64,000 nucleotides of DNA. Origin: Actinomadura formosensis NBRC 14204. Its GTDB lineage: Bacteria; Actinomycetota; Actinomycetes; Streptosporangiales; Streptosporangiaceae. The notes below the pieces were generated by a model. That model made no database searches. It saw only the letters and a program-made list of their open reading frames with translations, and was not told the DNA's origin. The stretch covers positions 1-64,000 of the forward strand of contig NZ_BCQQ01000022.1 in the NCBI RefSeq assembly GCF_001552155.1, in the 5' to 3' direction. A program made the position numbers and the translations under genes. Of the stretch, positions 25,257-33,281 are shown piece after piece. Position 1 is the stretch's first letter. The number at the start of each line of letters is the position of its first letter.

Positions 25257-25738
25257 CGCGATCCTCCGTTGGGGTAGAAGTGCTCCAGGCCGGGACGCGA
25301 AGTCAGCGTGCTGGTGGCCTCCAGCAGCACGTCGTAGGGACCCTGGGTGATCAGGATCCGCCGCAGCGCGGTCTCGGTCTGGTCGGCGAGGAAGGCGACG
25401 CACGGCAGGCCCAGGTCGGCCAGCCGTCGCTCTTCGGCCATCAGGTCGTCCGCCCAGTAGCCCAGGTGGTGGAACGCGGAATCGCCCCGGCGGACGTTGG
25501 GCGTGCCGGGGGAGGGCTCGATCAGCTCGATGGACAGGGGCAGGTCGAGGGAGAAGACCACGCGGGTGTCCAGCTCCCACGCGGCTCCGCCGGGGCCCTC
25601 AAGGGTCCGCTTGACGGTGTGGAGGTCCGCCCACTTCACGCCGAGGGCCGCCGACAGTTCGTCCATGGCGGGTTCGAGTTCGTCCACGATGAATCCCGCA
25701 TGCCAGATCTGCCGTGCGGTCGGCGCTACTATGTTCAT
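25253..25738 (-). CDS. VOC-family protein (upstream gene of the pair)
   Basis: 161 residues of VOC fold. IWHAGFIVDELEPAMDELSA opens the first beta-alpha unit, LSIELIEPSPGTPNVRRGDS follows, then FHHLGYWADDLMAEERRLAD and a C-terminal RPGLEHFYPNGG. Candidate metal ligands are the histidines in IWHAG and FHHLG and a glutamate in SIELIE. The start codon lies only about ten bases from an AT-rich -10-like TAGATAAT, so the transcript may be nearly leaderless. The gene pair is read as one unit by stop-start overlap. A single ATGGTA element overlaps the start. Confidence 0.82.
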   Translation of the reverse strand: MNIVAPTARQIWHAGFIVDELEPAMDELSAALGVKWADLHTVKRTLEGPGGAAWELDTRVVFSLDLPLSIELIEPSPGTPNVRRGDSAFHHLGYWADDLMAEERRLADLGLPCVAFLADQTETALRRILITQGPYDVLLEATSTLTSRPGLEHFYPNGGSR

Positions 25739-25813
25739 GGTATGCAGATTATCTAAGCGGAGCCCTCTCGTCCAGACGGGGCGCCGACATCGCTGGGCGA
25801 TCGGGTGGGAAGT

Positions 25814-27268
25814 TCAGGGCGTGGACCACGTGATCCGGTCGGCGGACGGGAAGTTGACGGACTTGAGTTCCAGGAACTGCTCGATGCCGAACCTTCCGAA
25901 CTCGCGGCCGTGCCCCGACTGCTTGTAGCCGCCGAACGGAGCCCTGACGTTGAGACGGCCGCCGTTGACACCGACCATTCCCATGCGCATCCGGGCGGCC
26001 GCCTCGGCGGCCTCGGCGTCCGGGCCCCAGACCGCGCCGACGAGGCCGTACTCGCCGTCGTTAGCGATCGCGATGCCCTCCTCGACGTCGTCGTAGGCCA
26101 GCACGCACAGCACCGGTCCGAAGACCTCCACCCTGGCGATCGTCATGGCGGGATCGACATCGGAGAGAACGGTCGGAGCCACATAGTGCCCGCCGCCGGG
26201 CACCGGGCCGCCGGGACCGCCGGCCACGACGCGCGCGCCGTCCTCGATTCCCCGGGTCAGCAACGCAAGGACCCGCTCCTTCTGCGCGGCGGAGATCAAG
26301 GGGCCGACGGTGACGCCTTCGGTGAACGGGTCGCCGATCCGCTGGGCCTCCACGAAGGCGGCCAGTGCCGCCTCGGCCGGGCCGACCTGATCGCGAGGGA
26401 CGATGAGACGGGTCAGCGCCGCGCACACCTGGCCGGAGTTGGTGAAGCAGCGGGCGGCCGTCGCCGCCGCCGCGGTCTCGGTGTCGGCACCGGGAAGCAC
26501 CAGCGAAGGGCCTTTGCCGCCCAGTTCGAGGGCGACTCGTTTCACCGACCGCGCGGCGACCGCTCCGATCTGGCGGCCGACCGCGCTCGACCCCGTGAAC
26601 GAGATGCCATCGACGTCCGGATGCGCCGTCAGCGCCTCTCCGACGGTGGAGCCGAGACCGGTCACCACGTTGAGCGCTCCCGCCGGAAGGCCCGCGTCGT
26701 GCAGCGCGTCGGCCAGCGCGTAGGCGCTCAACGGCGCCAGCTCGGACGGCTTGAGGACGACCGTGCAGCCGGCCAGCAACGCCGCGCCGACCTTGGCCAC
26801 CACCTGGTGGAGCGGGAAGTTCCACGGGGTGATGGCCACCACCACCCCCAGAGGCTCGCGCACGACCACCGTGCTGTCGATCCGCTCGGACCAGGCGACC
26901 TCCGAGGCCGCGTCGCAGAGCGACCCGAGCACCTCGATGGGCCGGACGACCTGGGCGGCCCTGGAGACCGGCAAAGGCGTCCCCACCTCTTTGGAGATGA
27001 GCTCGGCGAGATCGTCCACCTCGTTCGAGAGCCGCGCGCAGGCGTCCCGGACGATCCGGACGCGAGTCTCCAGGGGAGTCGCCGACCATCCGGGAAACGC
27101 GCTCCGGGCGGCACTGACCGCCTGTTCCGCGTCCGCGGAATCCCCCGTGCAGACACGGGCGAGGATCTCGCCCGTGGCGGGATTCTCAACATAGATCCGG
27201 CCGATCGAGGCCGAGCGCTCCCAGCGTCCGCCGATGAACTGGCCGCCGGCGCGGCCCACCGGGTTCAC
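25814..27268 (-). CDS. NAD(P)-dependent aldehyde dehydrogenase
   Basis: 484 residues, full length for the family. It has ITPWNFPLHQ (cofactor site), GISFTGSSAVGRQIG, the catalytic glutamate in LELGGKGPSLV, the catalytic cysteine in FTNSGQVCAAL and EVFGPVLCVLAY. It oxidises an aldehyde to its acid. GTG at 27268 overlaps the TGA of the Dabb gene (GTGA). Last gene of the hydrolase-Dabb-aldehyde dehydrogenase run. Confidence 0.95.
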   Translation of the reverse strand: MNPVGRAGGQFIGGRWERSASIGRIYVENPATGEILARVCTGDSADAEQAVSAARSAFPGWSATPLETRVRIVRDACARLSNEVDDLAELISKEVGTPLPVSRAAQVVRPIEVLGSLCDAASEVAWSERIDSTVVVREPLGVVVAITPWNFPLHQVVAKVGAALLAGCTVVLKPSELAPLSAYALADALHDAGLPAGALNVVTGLGSTVGEALTAHPDVDGISFTGSSAVGRQIGAVAARSVKRVALELGGKGPSLVLPGADTETAAAATAARCFTNSGQVCAALTRLIVPRDQVGPAEAALAAFVEAQRIGDPFTEGVTVGPLISAAQKERVLALLTRGIEDGARVVAGGPGGPVPGGGHYVAPTVLSDVDPAMTIARVEVFGPVLCVLAYDDVEEGIAIANDGEYGLVGAVWGPDAEAAEAAARMRMGMVGVNGGRLNVRAPFGGYKQSGHGREFGRFGIEQFLELKSVNFPSADRITWSTP

Positions 27269-27579
27269 GCCGCACCCTCCCCGGCGGGGGTGAACTCGAA
27301 CTGGACGACGGCCTGGGACGCGACGAGCCCGCGCATCACCTCGCGCACCACGTCATGCGCGGGATGAGCGCTGTAGGCGCGCCAGCCGCCGGCGTCGTCG
27401 AAGTCCGCGACGAGCGCGTAGTCACCGCCGCCCGGCCGCACGCCCGCGTCGGGCCCGTGGCTGAACGACCGCACGTCCGGCGACCGGGCGCCGAGGTCGT
27501 CCAGTGCGGTACGCACCCGCGCCGCCTGGTTCTCGTCGAGTGCCTGCTTCCAGGTCATCAGGACCACATGGCGGAACAT
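27265..27579 (-). CDS. Dabb-domain (stress-responsive A/B barrel) protein
   Basis: 104 residues of the dimeric alpha-beta barrel (Dabb, PF07876) family: MFRHVVLMTWK, then GARSPDVRSFSHGPDAGV, DYALVADFDDAGGWRAY and HPAHDVVREVM. Relatives include cyclases such as olivetolic acid cyclase and proteins of unknown role. Start: ATG at 27579, four bases after the hydrolase stop; an upstream ATG in frame would overlap that gene. Its coupling with the aldehyde dehydrogenase and hydrolase suggests an enzymatic or product-binding role in the same pathway. Confidence 0.85.
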   Translation of the reverse strand: MFRHVVLMTWKQALDENQAARVRTALDDLGARSPDVRSFSHGPDAGVRPGGGDYALVADFDDAGGWRAYSAHPAHDVVREVMRGLVASQAVVQFEFTPAGEGAA

Positions 27580-27583
27580 CCGT

Positions 27584-28501
27584 TCACCCCGCACTCGTCA
27601 CGGCCGCGGGCTGGGCGCTCTGCGCCGGTTCGCCGCGGAGGAACCCGACCTGCACGCGGTTGTACTCCTCGGGCTGCTCGAACTGCGGCCAGTGGGCGGC
27701 CTCCTTGATCAGGTGGAACCGCACGTCGGGAATGTGGGAGAACCCCGCGCGGGCGTCCTCCCACGAGTGGATCGGATTGCGGTCGCTCCAGATCACCAGC
27801 GTCTGGGCCTGCACCCGGTTCAGCCGCTCGGGAGTGAGCCAGTAGTTCCGCGCGTCCTCGGGATCGAAGATCTTCTCGAACAGCTTGGTGAGGGACTTCT
27901 TGATCCCCGGTCGCGCGTAGATCGCCTGCCGGATGCGCACGAACTCCTCGGGGACCTGCGCGGGGTCCGCGAACAGCCACGCGATCCGGGAGCGGACGGC
28001 CTCGTCCGTGGTGTGCCGCAGCGAGGCGGTCGTGCGCGCGAGCAGGTCGCCCACGTCCTCGGCCTGCCGTCCCCCGGTCGCGGGGAGGCCGCCGGAGGTG
28101 TTGAGGACCAGCTTGTTCACGCGGTCGGGATGCTTGATCGCCATCCACGCGGAGACGCGCCCGCCGAACGACTCGCCGCAGAAGTCGGCCTTGTCGATGC
28201 CGGCGACGTCAAGGAACCGCACCACGTGGTCGAGCACCTCCGCGGTGGTGTAGTCGCTGGTCTCGGGAGCGTCGGTGTAGCCGTGGCCGAGCATGTCGAT
28301 GGCGTAGCAGCGGCGGTCCCGGCTGTGCGCCCCGAGATTGCGGACCCACGTTTCGGCGTGTCCGCCGCCGCCGTGCAGGAACACGATCGGGGCGCCTTCG
28401 CCCGCCTCGATGCTCCGGGTGCGCACACCGCCGACGTCATAGAAGCGCTGCTCGAAAGCGGTGCCGAGGAGATCGACCCAAATGGTGTCGCTGGGTGCCA
28501 T
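27584..28501 (-). CDS. Alpha/beta hydrolase, meta-cleavage-product hydrolase-like
   Basis: 305 residues. The oxyanion region is IVFLHGGGGHAETWVRN, the nucleophile elbow GESFGGR (Ser), the acid lies near VIWSDRNPI and the histidine in KEAAHWPQFEQP. The HGGGGHAETW opening and overall order resemble the C-C bond hydrolases of aromatic meta-cleavage pathways (BphD/MhpC type), though esterase activity is possible. ATG at 28501 has AAGG eight bases upstream. It heads the hydrolase-Dabb-aldehyde dehydrogenase run and is separated from the acyl-CoA dehydrogenase by a strong hairpin. Confidence 0.88.
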   Translation of the reverse strand: MAPSDTIWVDLLGTAFEQRFYDVGGVRTRSIEAGEGAPIVFLHGGGGHAETWVRNLGAHSRDRRCYAIDMLGHGYTDAPETSDYTTAEVLDHVVRFLDVAGIDKADFCGESFGGRVSAWMAIKHPDRVNKLVLNTSGGLPATGGRQAEDVGDLLARTTASLRHTTDEAVRSRIAWLFADPAQVPEEFVRIRQAIYARPGIKKSLTKLFEKIFDPEDARNYWLTPERLNRVQAQTLVIWSDRNPIHSWEDARAGFSHIPDVRFHLIKEAAHWPQFEQPEEYNRVQVGFLRGEPAQSAQPAAVTSAG

Positions 28502-28552
28502 ATCGCTGCCTTTCGTTGCGGGAGAGTCGGGCCCCGCGTGCCGGAGGGATGA

Positions 28553-28592
28553 CGCGGCTCGCGGCCCGCAGGGGCGGGGGCCGCGAGCCGCG
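28553..28592 (-). terminator. 15-bp hairpin between acyl-CoA dehydrogenase and hydrolase genes
   Basis: Perfect stem CGCGGCTCGCGGCCC/GGGCCGCGAGCCGCG with a 10-base loop, starting four bases after the acyl-CoA dehydrogenase stop. No T run. It may terminate or reduce transcription into the next three genes. Confidence 0.65.
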
Positions 28593-28596
28593 GGAT

Positions 28597-29742
28597 TCAA
28601 CCGCGGGGATTCAGTAGCGCGCGCGAGATGAGGAGCCGGTGGATCTCGTTGGTGCCCTCGACCAGCTGGAAGACCTTCGCGTCCCGGTAGGCGCGGCCGA
28701 CGCGGAACTCGGGGGAGACGCCATAGGCGCCATGGATCTGGACGGCCTCGGTCGCCACCCGCTGGGCGACGTCGCTGGCGAACATCTTGGCCATGCTCGC
28801 CTCCGTCCGCGCGCGCGAGCCGCGGTCCATCTCCTCTGCGCACCGGCGGACGAGGAGCCTGGCGGCCTGGATCCCGGTGGCCATGTCGGCGAGCTTCTGC
28901 CGGATGAGCTGGTGGTTCCCGATGGGCGTCCCGGCGATGACCCGATCGCGCGCATATGTGATCGAGTCGTCGAGGCAGCCCTGTGCGAGGCCGACCGCTC
29001 GTGCGGCGACGGAGAGCCTGCCCCGCTCGACGGCTCCCATGGCGATGCGGTAGCCCTCGCCCTCTTCGCCGAGAAGGCACTCGGGACCGACGCGAACATC
29101 CTCCAGCACGACCTCCCCGCTGCACAGGGGACGGAAGCCGAGCTTGTCCTTGAACGGATGGGTGGACAGGCCCGGAGTGTCGATCGGGATCACGAACGCG
29201 CTGACTCCGGCGCGTCCGAGGGCGCGGTCGCGCGTGGCGAAGGTGACGATGAAGCCGGCGATGTCGATGTTGGTGATCCACGTCTTGGCGCCGTTGATCA
29301 CGAACCCGTCGCCGTCGCGGCGGTAGGCCGTCTCCATCGCGGCCACATTGCTGCCGGACTGGGGTTCGGTGACGCCCGCGCATCCGAAGATCTCGCCCGC
29401 GGCCAGCGGAACGAGCCATCTCTTCTGCTGCTCGGCCGTGCCGTGGTCGAGCAGGCCCGAACCGACGAGTGCGGAAGGCATGCTCATCAGGACACCGAGG
29501 CAATGGTCGGCGGTCGACATCGCCTCGATGACCGCCGCGTACGTGACGTGGTCCAAACCGGCGCCGCCCAGTTCCACCGGAACGGTCCCGCCGAACAGCC
29601 CGAGTTCGCGCATGCGGTCGAGGATGTCGCGGGGCAGTTCCTCGGCCTTGTCGTAGCCGGCGACACGCGGGGCCACGACGTCTCGTGCGAACGAGGACAC
29701 CAGGTCCACCAGCGCTGCGGACTCTTCGGCGGAAGTGCTCAC
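28597..29742 (-). CDS. Acyl-CoA dehydrogenase
   Basis: 381 residues, full length. It has CAGVTEPQSGSN and KTWITNIDIAGFIV (FAD/substrate region), RGRLSVAARAVGLAQ, and the C-terminal VQIHGAYGVSPEFRVGRAYR-type FAD contact followed by EGTNEIHRLLISRALL. The usual catalytic glutamate is probably in the EGTNEIH region, as in short/medium-chain enzymes. It introduces a double bond into an acyl-CoA, feeding the enoyl-CoA hydratase at 37023. GTG at 29742; AGGCAGGAC upstream. Divergent from the decarboxylase-family gene at 29990. Confidence 0.93.
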   Translation of the reverse strand: MSTSAEESAALVDLVSSFARDVVAPRVAGYDKAEELPRDILDRMRELGLFGGTVPVELGGAGLDHVTYAAVIEAMSTADHCLGVLMSMPSALVGSGLLDHGTAEQQKRWLVPLAAGEIFGCAGVTEPQSGSNVAAMETAYRRDGDGFVINGAKTWITNIDIAGFIVTFATRDRALGRAGVSAFVIPIDTPGLSTHPFKDKLGFRPLCSGEVVLEDVRVGPECLLGEEGEGYRIAMGAVERGRLSVAARAVGLAQGCLDDSITYARDRVIAGTPIGNHQLIRQKLADMATGIQAARLLVRRCAEEMDRGSRARTEASMAKMFASDVAQRVATEAVQIHGAYGVSPEFRVGRAYRDAKVFQLVEGTNEIHRLLISRALLNPRG

Positions 29743-29861
29743 GGTGTCCTGCCTTTCGAACGGGCGGTCCGGTCATTCGCGGAGCGGCGGGACCGGGCTC
29801 GGCGGAAACGGGAGGGGACGGGGACGCGAGCCGGCGCTCATCGGCACCCGCCCAGCGCCGT

Positions 29862-29895
29862 GTCAACGTCCAGCGGCCCCGTCCGGCACGTTGAC
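29862..29895. promoter_or_regulatory. Back-to-back inverted repeat with divergent -35 elements
   Basis: GTCAACGT (29862-29869) and ACGTTGAC (29888-29895) are perfect inverted copies 18 bases apart. Each contains a -35-like TTGAC reading outwards, one toward the acyl-CoA dehydrogenase gene and one toward the decarboxylase-family gene. The leftward -10 is weak (CGATGA). Confidence 0.45.
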
Positions 29896-29938
29896 GACGA
29901 GCCGAGTCAGGTCTCTATAATATGAGCATGGTAACTAT
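29891..29938 (+). promoter_or_regulatory. Shared-type promoter/operator (site 2), decarboxylase-ADH-hydrolase unit
   Basis: -35 TTGACG (29891-29896), 19 bases, consensus -10 TATAAT (29916-29921), ATGAGC, then ATGGTAACTAT (29928-29938), which would lie over the transcription start. The ATGGTAACTAT core is identical to site 3 at 35761-35771. Confidence 0.75.
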
Positions 29939-29989
29939 GATTAATCACCCGATCAAGCGCCGCCCCGCGCCGGTACGGGCCCCCGCTCG

Positions 29990-30958
29990 ATGAGCGGGTC
30001 CCTGAAGTTCGTCTTCGGCGGCCGTTACGACCGCCTCGCCGACGTGCCGGAGGTCGCCGCTCGCACCGGGATCGCGTTGGAGCTGGAGACGCTCGCCAGC
30101 CCCAAGGACGCCTTCGCCGCCCTGCGCGACTCCCCGGACGTCGCCGGCGGCGAGATGTCGGTGTCCTTCTATATGACCGAGCGATCCCGCCTCCGGGACG
30201 CCTGCGATCTCGTGGCGCTTCCCGTGTGGGTCTCGCGCGCGTTCCGGCACTCCAACATCTACGTGCGGCGGGACTCCGGCCTCCGCACGCCGGCCGACCT
30301 GCGGGGCAAGCGCATCGGGTTGCCCGAGTACGGGATGACGATGGCGGTCTGGCTGCGCGGTCTCTTCGCGGACGAGTACGGCCTGGCGCCCGGGGACGTG
30401 CGATGGATCACCCACCGGGCCGCGACCGGACTGACCGAGGACGCGGTGAAGTACCCGTCCGGGGTCGAGATCGTGGCCGCGCCGCCGGGACGGTCCCCGC
30501 AGCGGCACCTTCTCTCAGGCCACATCGATGCCTGGATCGGGGCCGGGGTCGCCCCGCCGGCGCCCGGAGTGCGCCGCCTCTTCGAGGATCCGTTCGCCGA
30601 GGAGCGCGAGTACTTCGCCAAGTCCGGCGTCTTTCCGGTGATGCACGTGCTCGTGGTCAAGCGCGATGTCCTGGACGGTGACCGCTCCCTGGCGCCCCGG
30701 CTCTTCGCGATCTTCGACGAGAGCAAACGCCGGGCACAGGAGCGGCTGTGGTCGACCGGCGTCGCCTACTCCACTCTGCCGTGGGCCTTGCAGGCGGCAG
30801 AGGAGCAGACCCGGTTCATGGGCGGGGACCCCTGGCCGTACGGGCTGGCGGCGAACGCGCCCACGCTCGACGCCCTGATGCGCTACATGGACCAGCAGGG
30901 CCTTCTCTGGGACGACCTGCCGCTCAACGAGTTCTTCCTGCCGCTTGAGCCGGCATGA
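29990..30958 (+). CDS. 4,5-dihydroxyphthalate decarboxylase-family protein
   Basis: 322 residues, soluble, without a signal peptide. It has the family order: GRYDRLADV near the start, ALPVWVSRAFRHSNIYVRRD, GLRTPADLRGKRIGLPEYGM, MAVWLRGLFADEYG, GVFPVMHVLVVKRDVL and WPYGLAANAPTLDALMRYM. This family (Pht5-like) shares the periplasmic-binding-protein fold, which explains frequent annotation as an ABC binding protein. The known reaction removes a carboxyl group from 4,5-dihydroxyphthalate. Here the substrate may be another aromatic or cyclic acid. ATG at 29990 has a weak ribosome binding site, 52 bases after the operator. First gene of a three-gene unit. Confidence 0.85.
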   Translation: MSGSLKFVFGGRYDRLADVPEVAARTGIALELETLASPKDAFAALRDSPDVAGGEMSVSFYMTERSRLRDACDLVALPVWVSRAFRHSNIYVRRDSGLRTPADLRGKRIGLPEYGMTMAVWLRGLFADEYGLAPGDVRWITHRAATGLTEDAVKYPSGVEIVAAPPGRSPQRHLLSGHIDAWIGAGVAPPAPGVRRLFEDPFAEEREYFAKSGVFPVMHVLVVKRDVLDGDRSLAPRLFAIFDESKRRAQERLWSTGVAYSTLPWALQAAEEQTRFMGGDPWPYGLAANAPTLDALMRYMDQQGLLWDDLPLNEFFLPLEPA

Positions 30959-30989
30959 GCGGTCGCGCCGCCCCTCCCCGGGAGTCATC

Positions 30990-32078
30990 ATGACCACGGA
31001 AACGACGACCGCCCCGATCGCGCGGGCGGCGGTGCTCACCGGCCGCCGGCGGATCGAGATCCGCGAGTTCCCGATCCCCGCGGTCGGACCCCGCGACGGA
31101 GTCCTCGCGATCGAGGTCAACGGTGTCTGCGGCTCCGACGCGGAGTTCTACGATGCTGCCCTCGACGGCTATCCGATGCCGATGACGCTGGGGCACGAGC
31201 CTGTCGGCCGGGTCGTCGCGCTGGGGGAGGAACTGCGCCGTGCCTCCGGCGTCGATGTCGGCGACAGGGTCGTCGTCAACTCGGCGATCCGCTGCGGACG
31301 GTGCGCGGACTGCGCGGCGGGCGGGGACTGCCGCTCTCGTTCCTACGGGACCGTCTCCCCCGACGAGCCGCCCGGACTGTGGGGCGGAATGGCGACGCAC
31401 CTGTACCTGGCGCCGGGTGCCACGCTCATCCCGCTCGCCGAGCACGTCACGCCGGCCGCCGCGGCGTTCCACAACCCGCTCGCCAACGGCTTCCAGTGGA
31501 CGGTCGAGTCCGGCCGCGTCGGCCCCGGAACGACGGTGGCCGTCCTCGGCGCGGGCCCCCGCGGCCTCGCCTGTGCGCTCGTCGCGGTCCACTCGGGTGC
31601 CGAGCACGTCACCTGGGTCGGCCTTCCCCGCGATCGCGAACGGCTCGCGCTCGCGGCCGGGTTCGGGATCCATGACACCTACGAGACGGGTTCCGACGAC
31701 CCCGACGAGTTGCGGGACGCGCTCGGCCGGCCCGTGGACGTCGTCGTCGACACCACGCCCTACTCGACGTCGGCGGTCGAGCAGGGCCTCCACGCGCTCA
31801 AGCGGGACGGGCGGCTGGTCCTGGCCGGGTTGAAGGGCTCGGGTCGCAGGCTCGAACTCGAGATCGACCTGATCGCCCGGCGAAGGCTCACCGTCACCGG
31901 TCCCCACAGCAAGGGGCTGCGATCTCTTCGGCTGGCCGTCCGAGCACTGAACGACGGCGGCTGGAACCTGGACGCCGTCCCCTCGCGGGCGTATCCGCTC
32001 GACCATGCGGCGGCGGCCATCGAGTCGCTCGCCTCGGCCGACCCGGCGCGCCCGCTGCAGGTGCGCGTCCAGAACTGA
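30990..32078 (+). CDS. Zinc-type alcohol dehydrogenase (MDR family)
   Basis: 362 residues. Catalytic zinc site: Cys in VNGVCGSDAEFYD and His-Glu in LGHEPVGRVV. Structural zinc cysteines are in IRCGRCADCAAGGDC, and the cofactor-binding glycines are in VAVLGAGPRGLAC. It probably oxidises a secondary or polyol-like alcohol with NAD(P). ATG at 30990 has GGGAG five bases upstream. It is 31 bases after the decarboxylase-family gene and 21 before the epoxide-hydrolase-like gene, so the three should be cotranscribed. Confidence 0.92.
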   Translation: MTTETTTAPIARAAVLTGRRRIEIREFPIPAVGPRDGVLAIEVNGVCGSDAEFYDAALDGYPMPMTLGHEPVGRVVALGEELRRASGVDVGDRVVVNSAIRCGRCADCAAGGDCRSRSYGTVSPDEPPGLWGGMATHLYLAPGATLIPLAEHVTPAAAAFHNPLANGFQWTVESGRVGPGTTVAVLGAGPRGLACALVAVHSGAEHVTWVGLPRDRERLALAAGFGIHDTYETGSDDPDELRDALGRPVDVVVDTTPYSTSAVEQGLHALKRDGRLVLAGLKGSGRRLELEIDLIARRRLTVTGPHSKGLRSLRLAVRALNDGGWNLDAVPSRAYPLDHAAAAIESLASADPARPLQVRVQN

Positions 32079-32099
32079 CGGACGAGAGGAGTGAACGGC

Positions 32100-33173
32100 G
32101 TGCGGACGGCATCGGCGCCGATCGGTCCGGCCGGGGGAGGTCTCCGATCGATCTTCGTGCGGACCCCCGGGTTGACCATGCACGCCCTGGCCGCCGGCAT
32201 CGGCCGGCCCCGGGTGCCGATCGTGCTGATCCACGGCTTTCCGCAGACCTCGCACGCGTTCCGCCATCAGGTCACCGCCCTGGCGGCGCACGGCCATCCC
32301 ACGTACGCGGTGGACACGCGCGGTTACGGCCGGACCGACAAGCCGGGCACCCGGGTGAGCCGCGCCCTTCTCGCCGAGGACATCCGGCGGTTCTGCCTTG
32401 CCGAGGGGTTGTCCGACGTCACCGTGGTCGGTCATGACTGGGGAGGTCTGATCGCCTTCAAGGCGGCCATCGACCATCCGGCGATGTTCACGCGCCTGGG
32501 ACTCATCGACTCCCCCTGCACGGTCATCTCCCCCGACATCCCCCACCCGTACTGGTTCAAGGCGGAGCCGCTGCCCGAGGCGTTCCTCGCGTCCCACGCC
32601 GCGGACATGATCGAGGTCCGGCTGGGCGGCCGTGCCGGCACCGTCCTGGGCGATCGCCCGGGCAACGCCTACGGCAACACCCAACCCGAGCGCGATGTGC
32701 CTTTCTTCTCGGACGCGGACATCGCCCACTACGTCGCGAGCCTCGACGCGGCCTCGCGGGCGAACGCCGTCCAGTACTACCGCTACGCCATGCCGCTCCA
32801 CCGGGTCATCGCGGATCCCGACGCACCGAACGGCGAGCGCTACCAGGCGCTCTCGGAGCGGGAGGTGGCGGCCATGTGGCTGCACCACGAGGGTTATGAC
32901 GCGCACCCGTGGCGGCACGAGTTCCATGACTTCGGTCCCGAGGACCGTCACAAGCGGTTCCACGGGCCGTCGCTGCTGATCTACGGGAAGCAGTACGCGG
33001 CCCGCTTCCCCGCACACGCCGACGGGGTCCTGCCCAGTGGCGACCCGTTCGCCGAGCAGTATGCGCGGTATTTCACCGACATGACGGTCCGCGAGACCGA
33101 GGCCGGTCACTACATCGCCGAGGAACTCCCGGAACTGGTGACCGGGGAAGTGCTCGCTCTGGCCGATCGCTGA
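32100..33173 (+). CDS. Alpha/beta hydrolase, epoxide hydrolase/haloacetate dehalogenase type
   Basis: 357 residues. The oxyanion motif is HGFPQTSHAF and the nucleophile elbow GHDWGGLIAF carries aspartate, as in epoxide hydrolases and fluoroacetate dehalogenases. The C-terminal histidine is in EAGHYIAEELPE. A long cap domain lies between. It opens an epoxide (perhaps made by a P450) or removes a halogen. Start: GTG at 32100 has AGGAG eight bases upstream; the GTG at 32091 overlaps that site and is less likely. Last gene of the unit; a bidirectional terminator follows. Confidence 0.88.
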   Translation: MRTASAPIGPAGGGLRSIFVRTPGLTMHALAAGIGRPRVPIVLIHGFPQTSHAFRHQVTALAAHGHPTYAVDTRGYGRTDKPGTRVSRALLAEDIRRFCLAEGLSDVTVVGHDWGGLIAFKAAIDHPAMFTRLGLIDSPCTVISPDIPHPYWFKAEPLPEAFLASHAADMIEVRLGGRAGTVLGDRPGNAYGNTQPERDVPFFSDADIAHYVASLDAASRANAVQYYRYAMPLHRVIADPDAPNGERYQALSEREVAAMWLHHEGYDAHPWRHEFHDFGPEDRHKRFHGPSLLIYGKQYAARFPAHADGVLPSGDPFAEQYARYFTDMTVRETEAGHYIAEELPELVTGEVLALADR

Positions 33174-33223
33174 CGACCAGGGCCGCTGCCGCCCGTCCCG
33201 GGGGCGGGGCCCGCGACGCCGGA

Positions 33224-33256
33224 AGCCCGGCCGCCCGTTGTCCCGGCGGCCGGGCT
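33224..33256. terminator. Bidirectional hairpin between convergent genes
   Basis: Perfect 12-bp stem AGCCCGGCCGCC/GGCGGCCGGGCT with a nine-base loop, between the plus-strand epoxide-hydrolase-like gene and the minus-strand reductase gene. Confidence 0.75.
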
Positions 33257-33281
33257 CCGCGGTCCGGCGGGGCCTGGAGTC

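Noticed and set aside
30924-33110. Open reading of 728 codons opposite the alcohol dehydrogenase and epoxide-hydrolase-like genes
   Set aside because: It spans two complete plus-strand enzymes and their gap, so it is a shadow.
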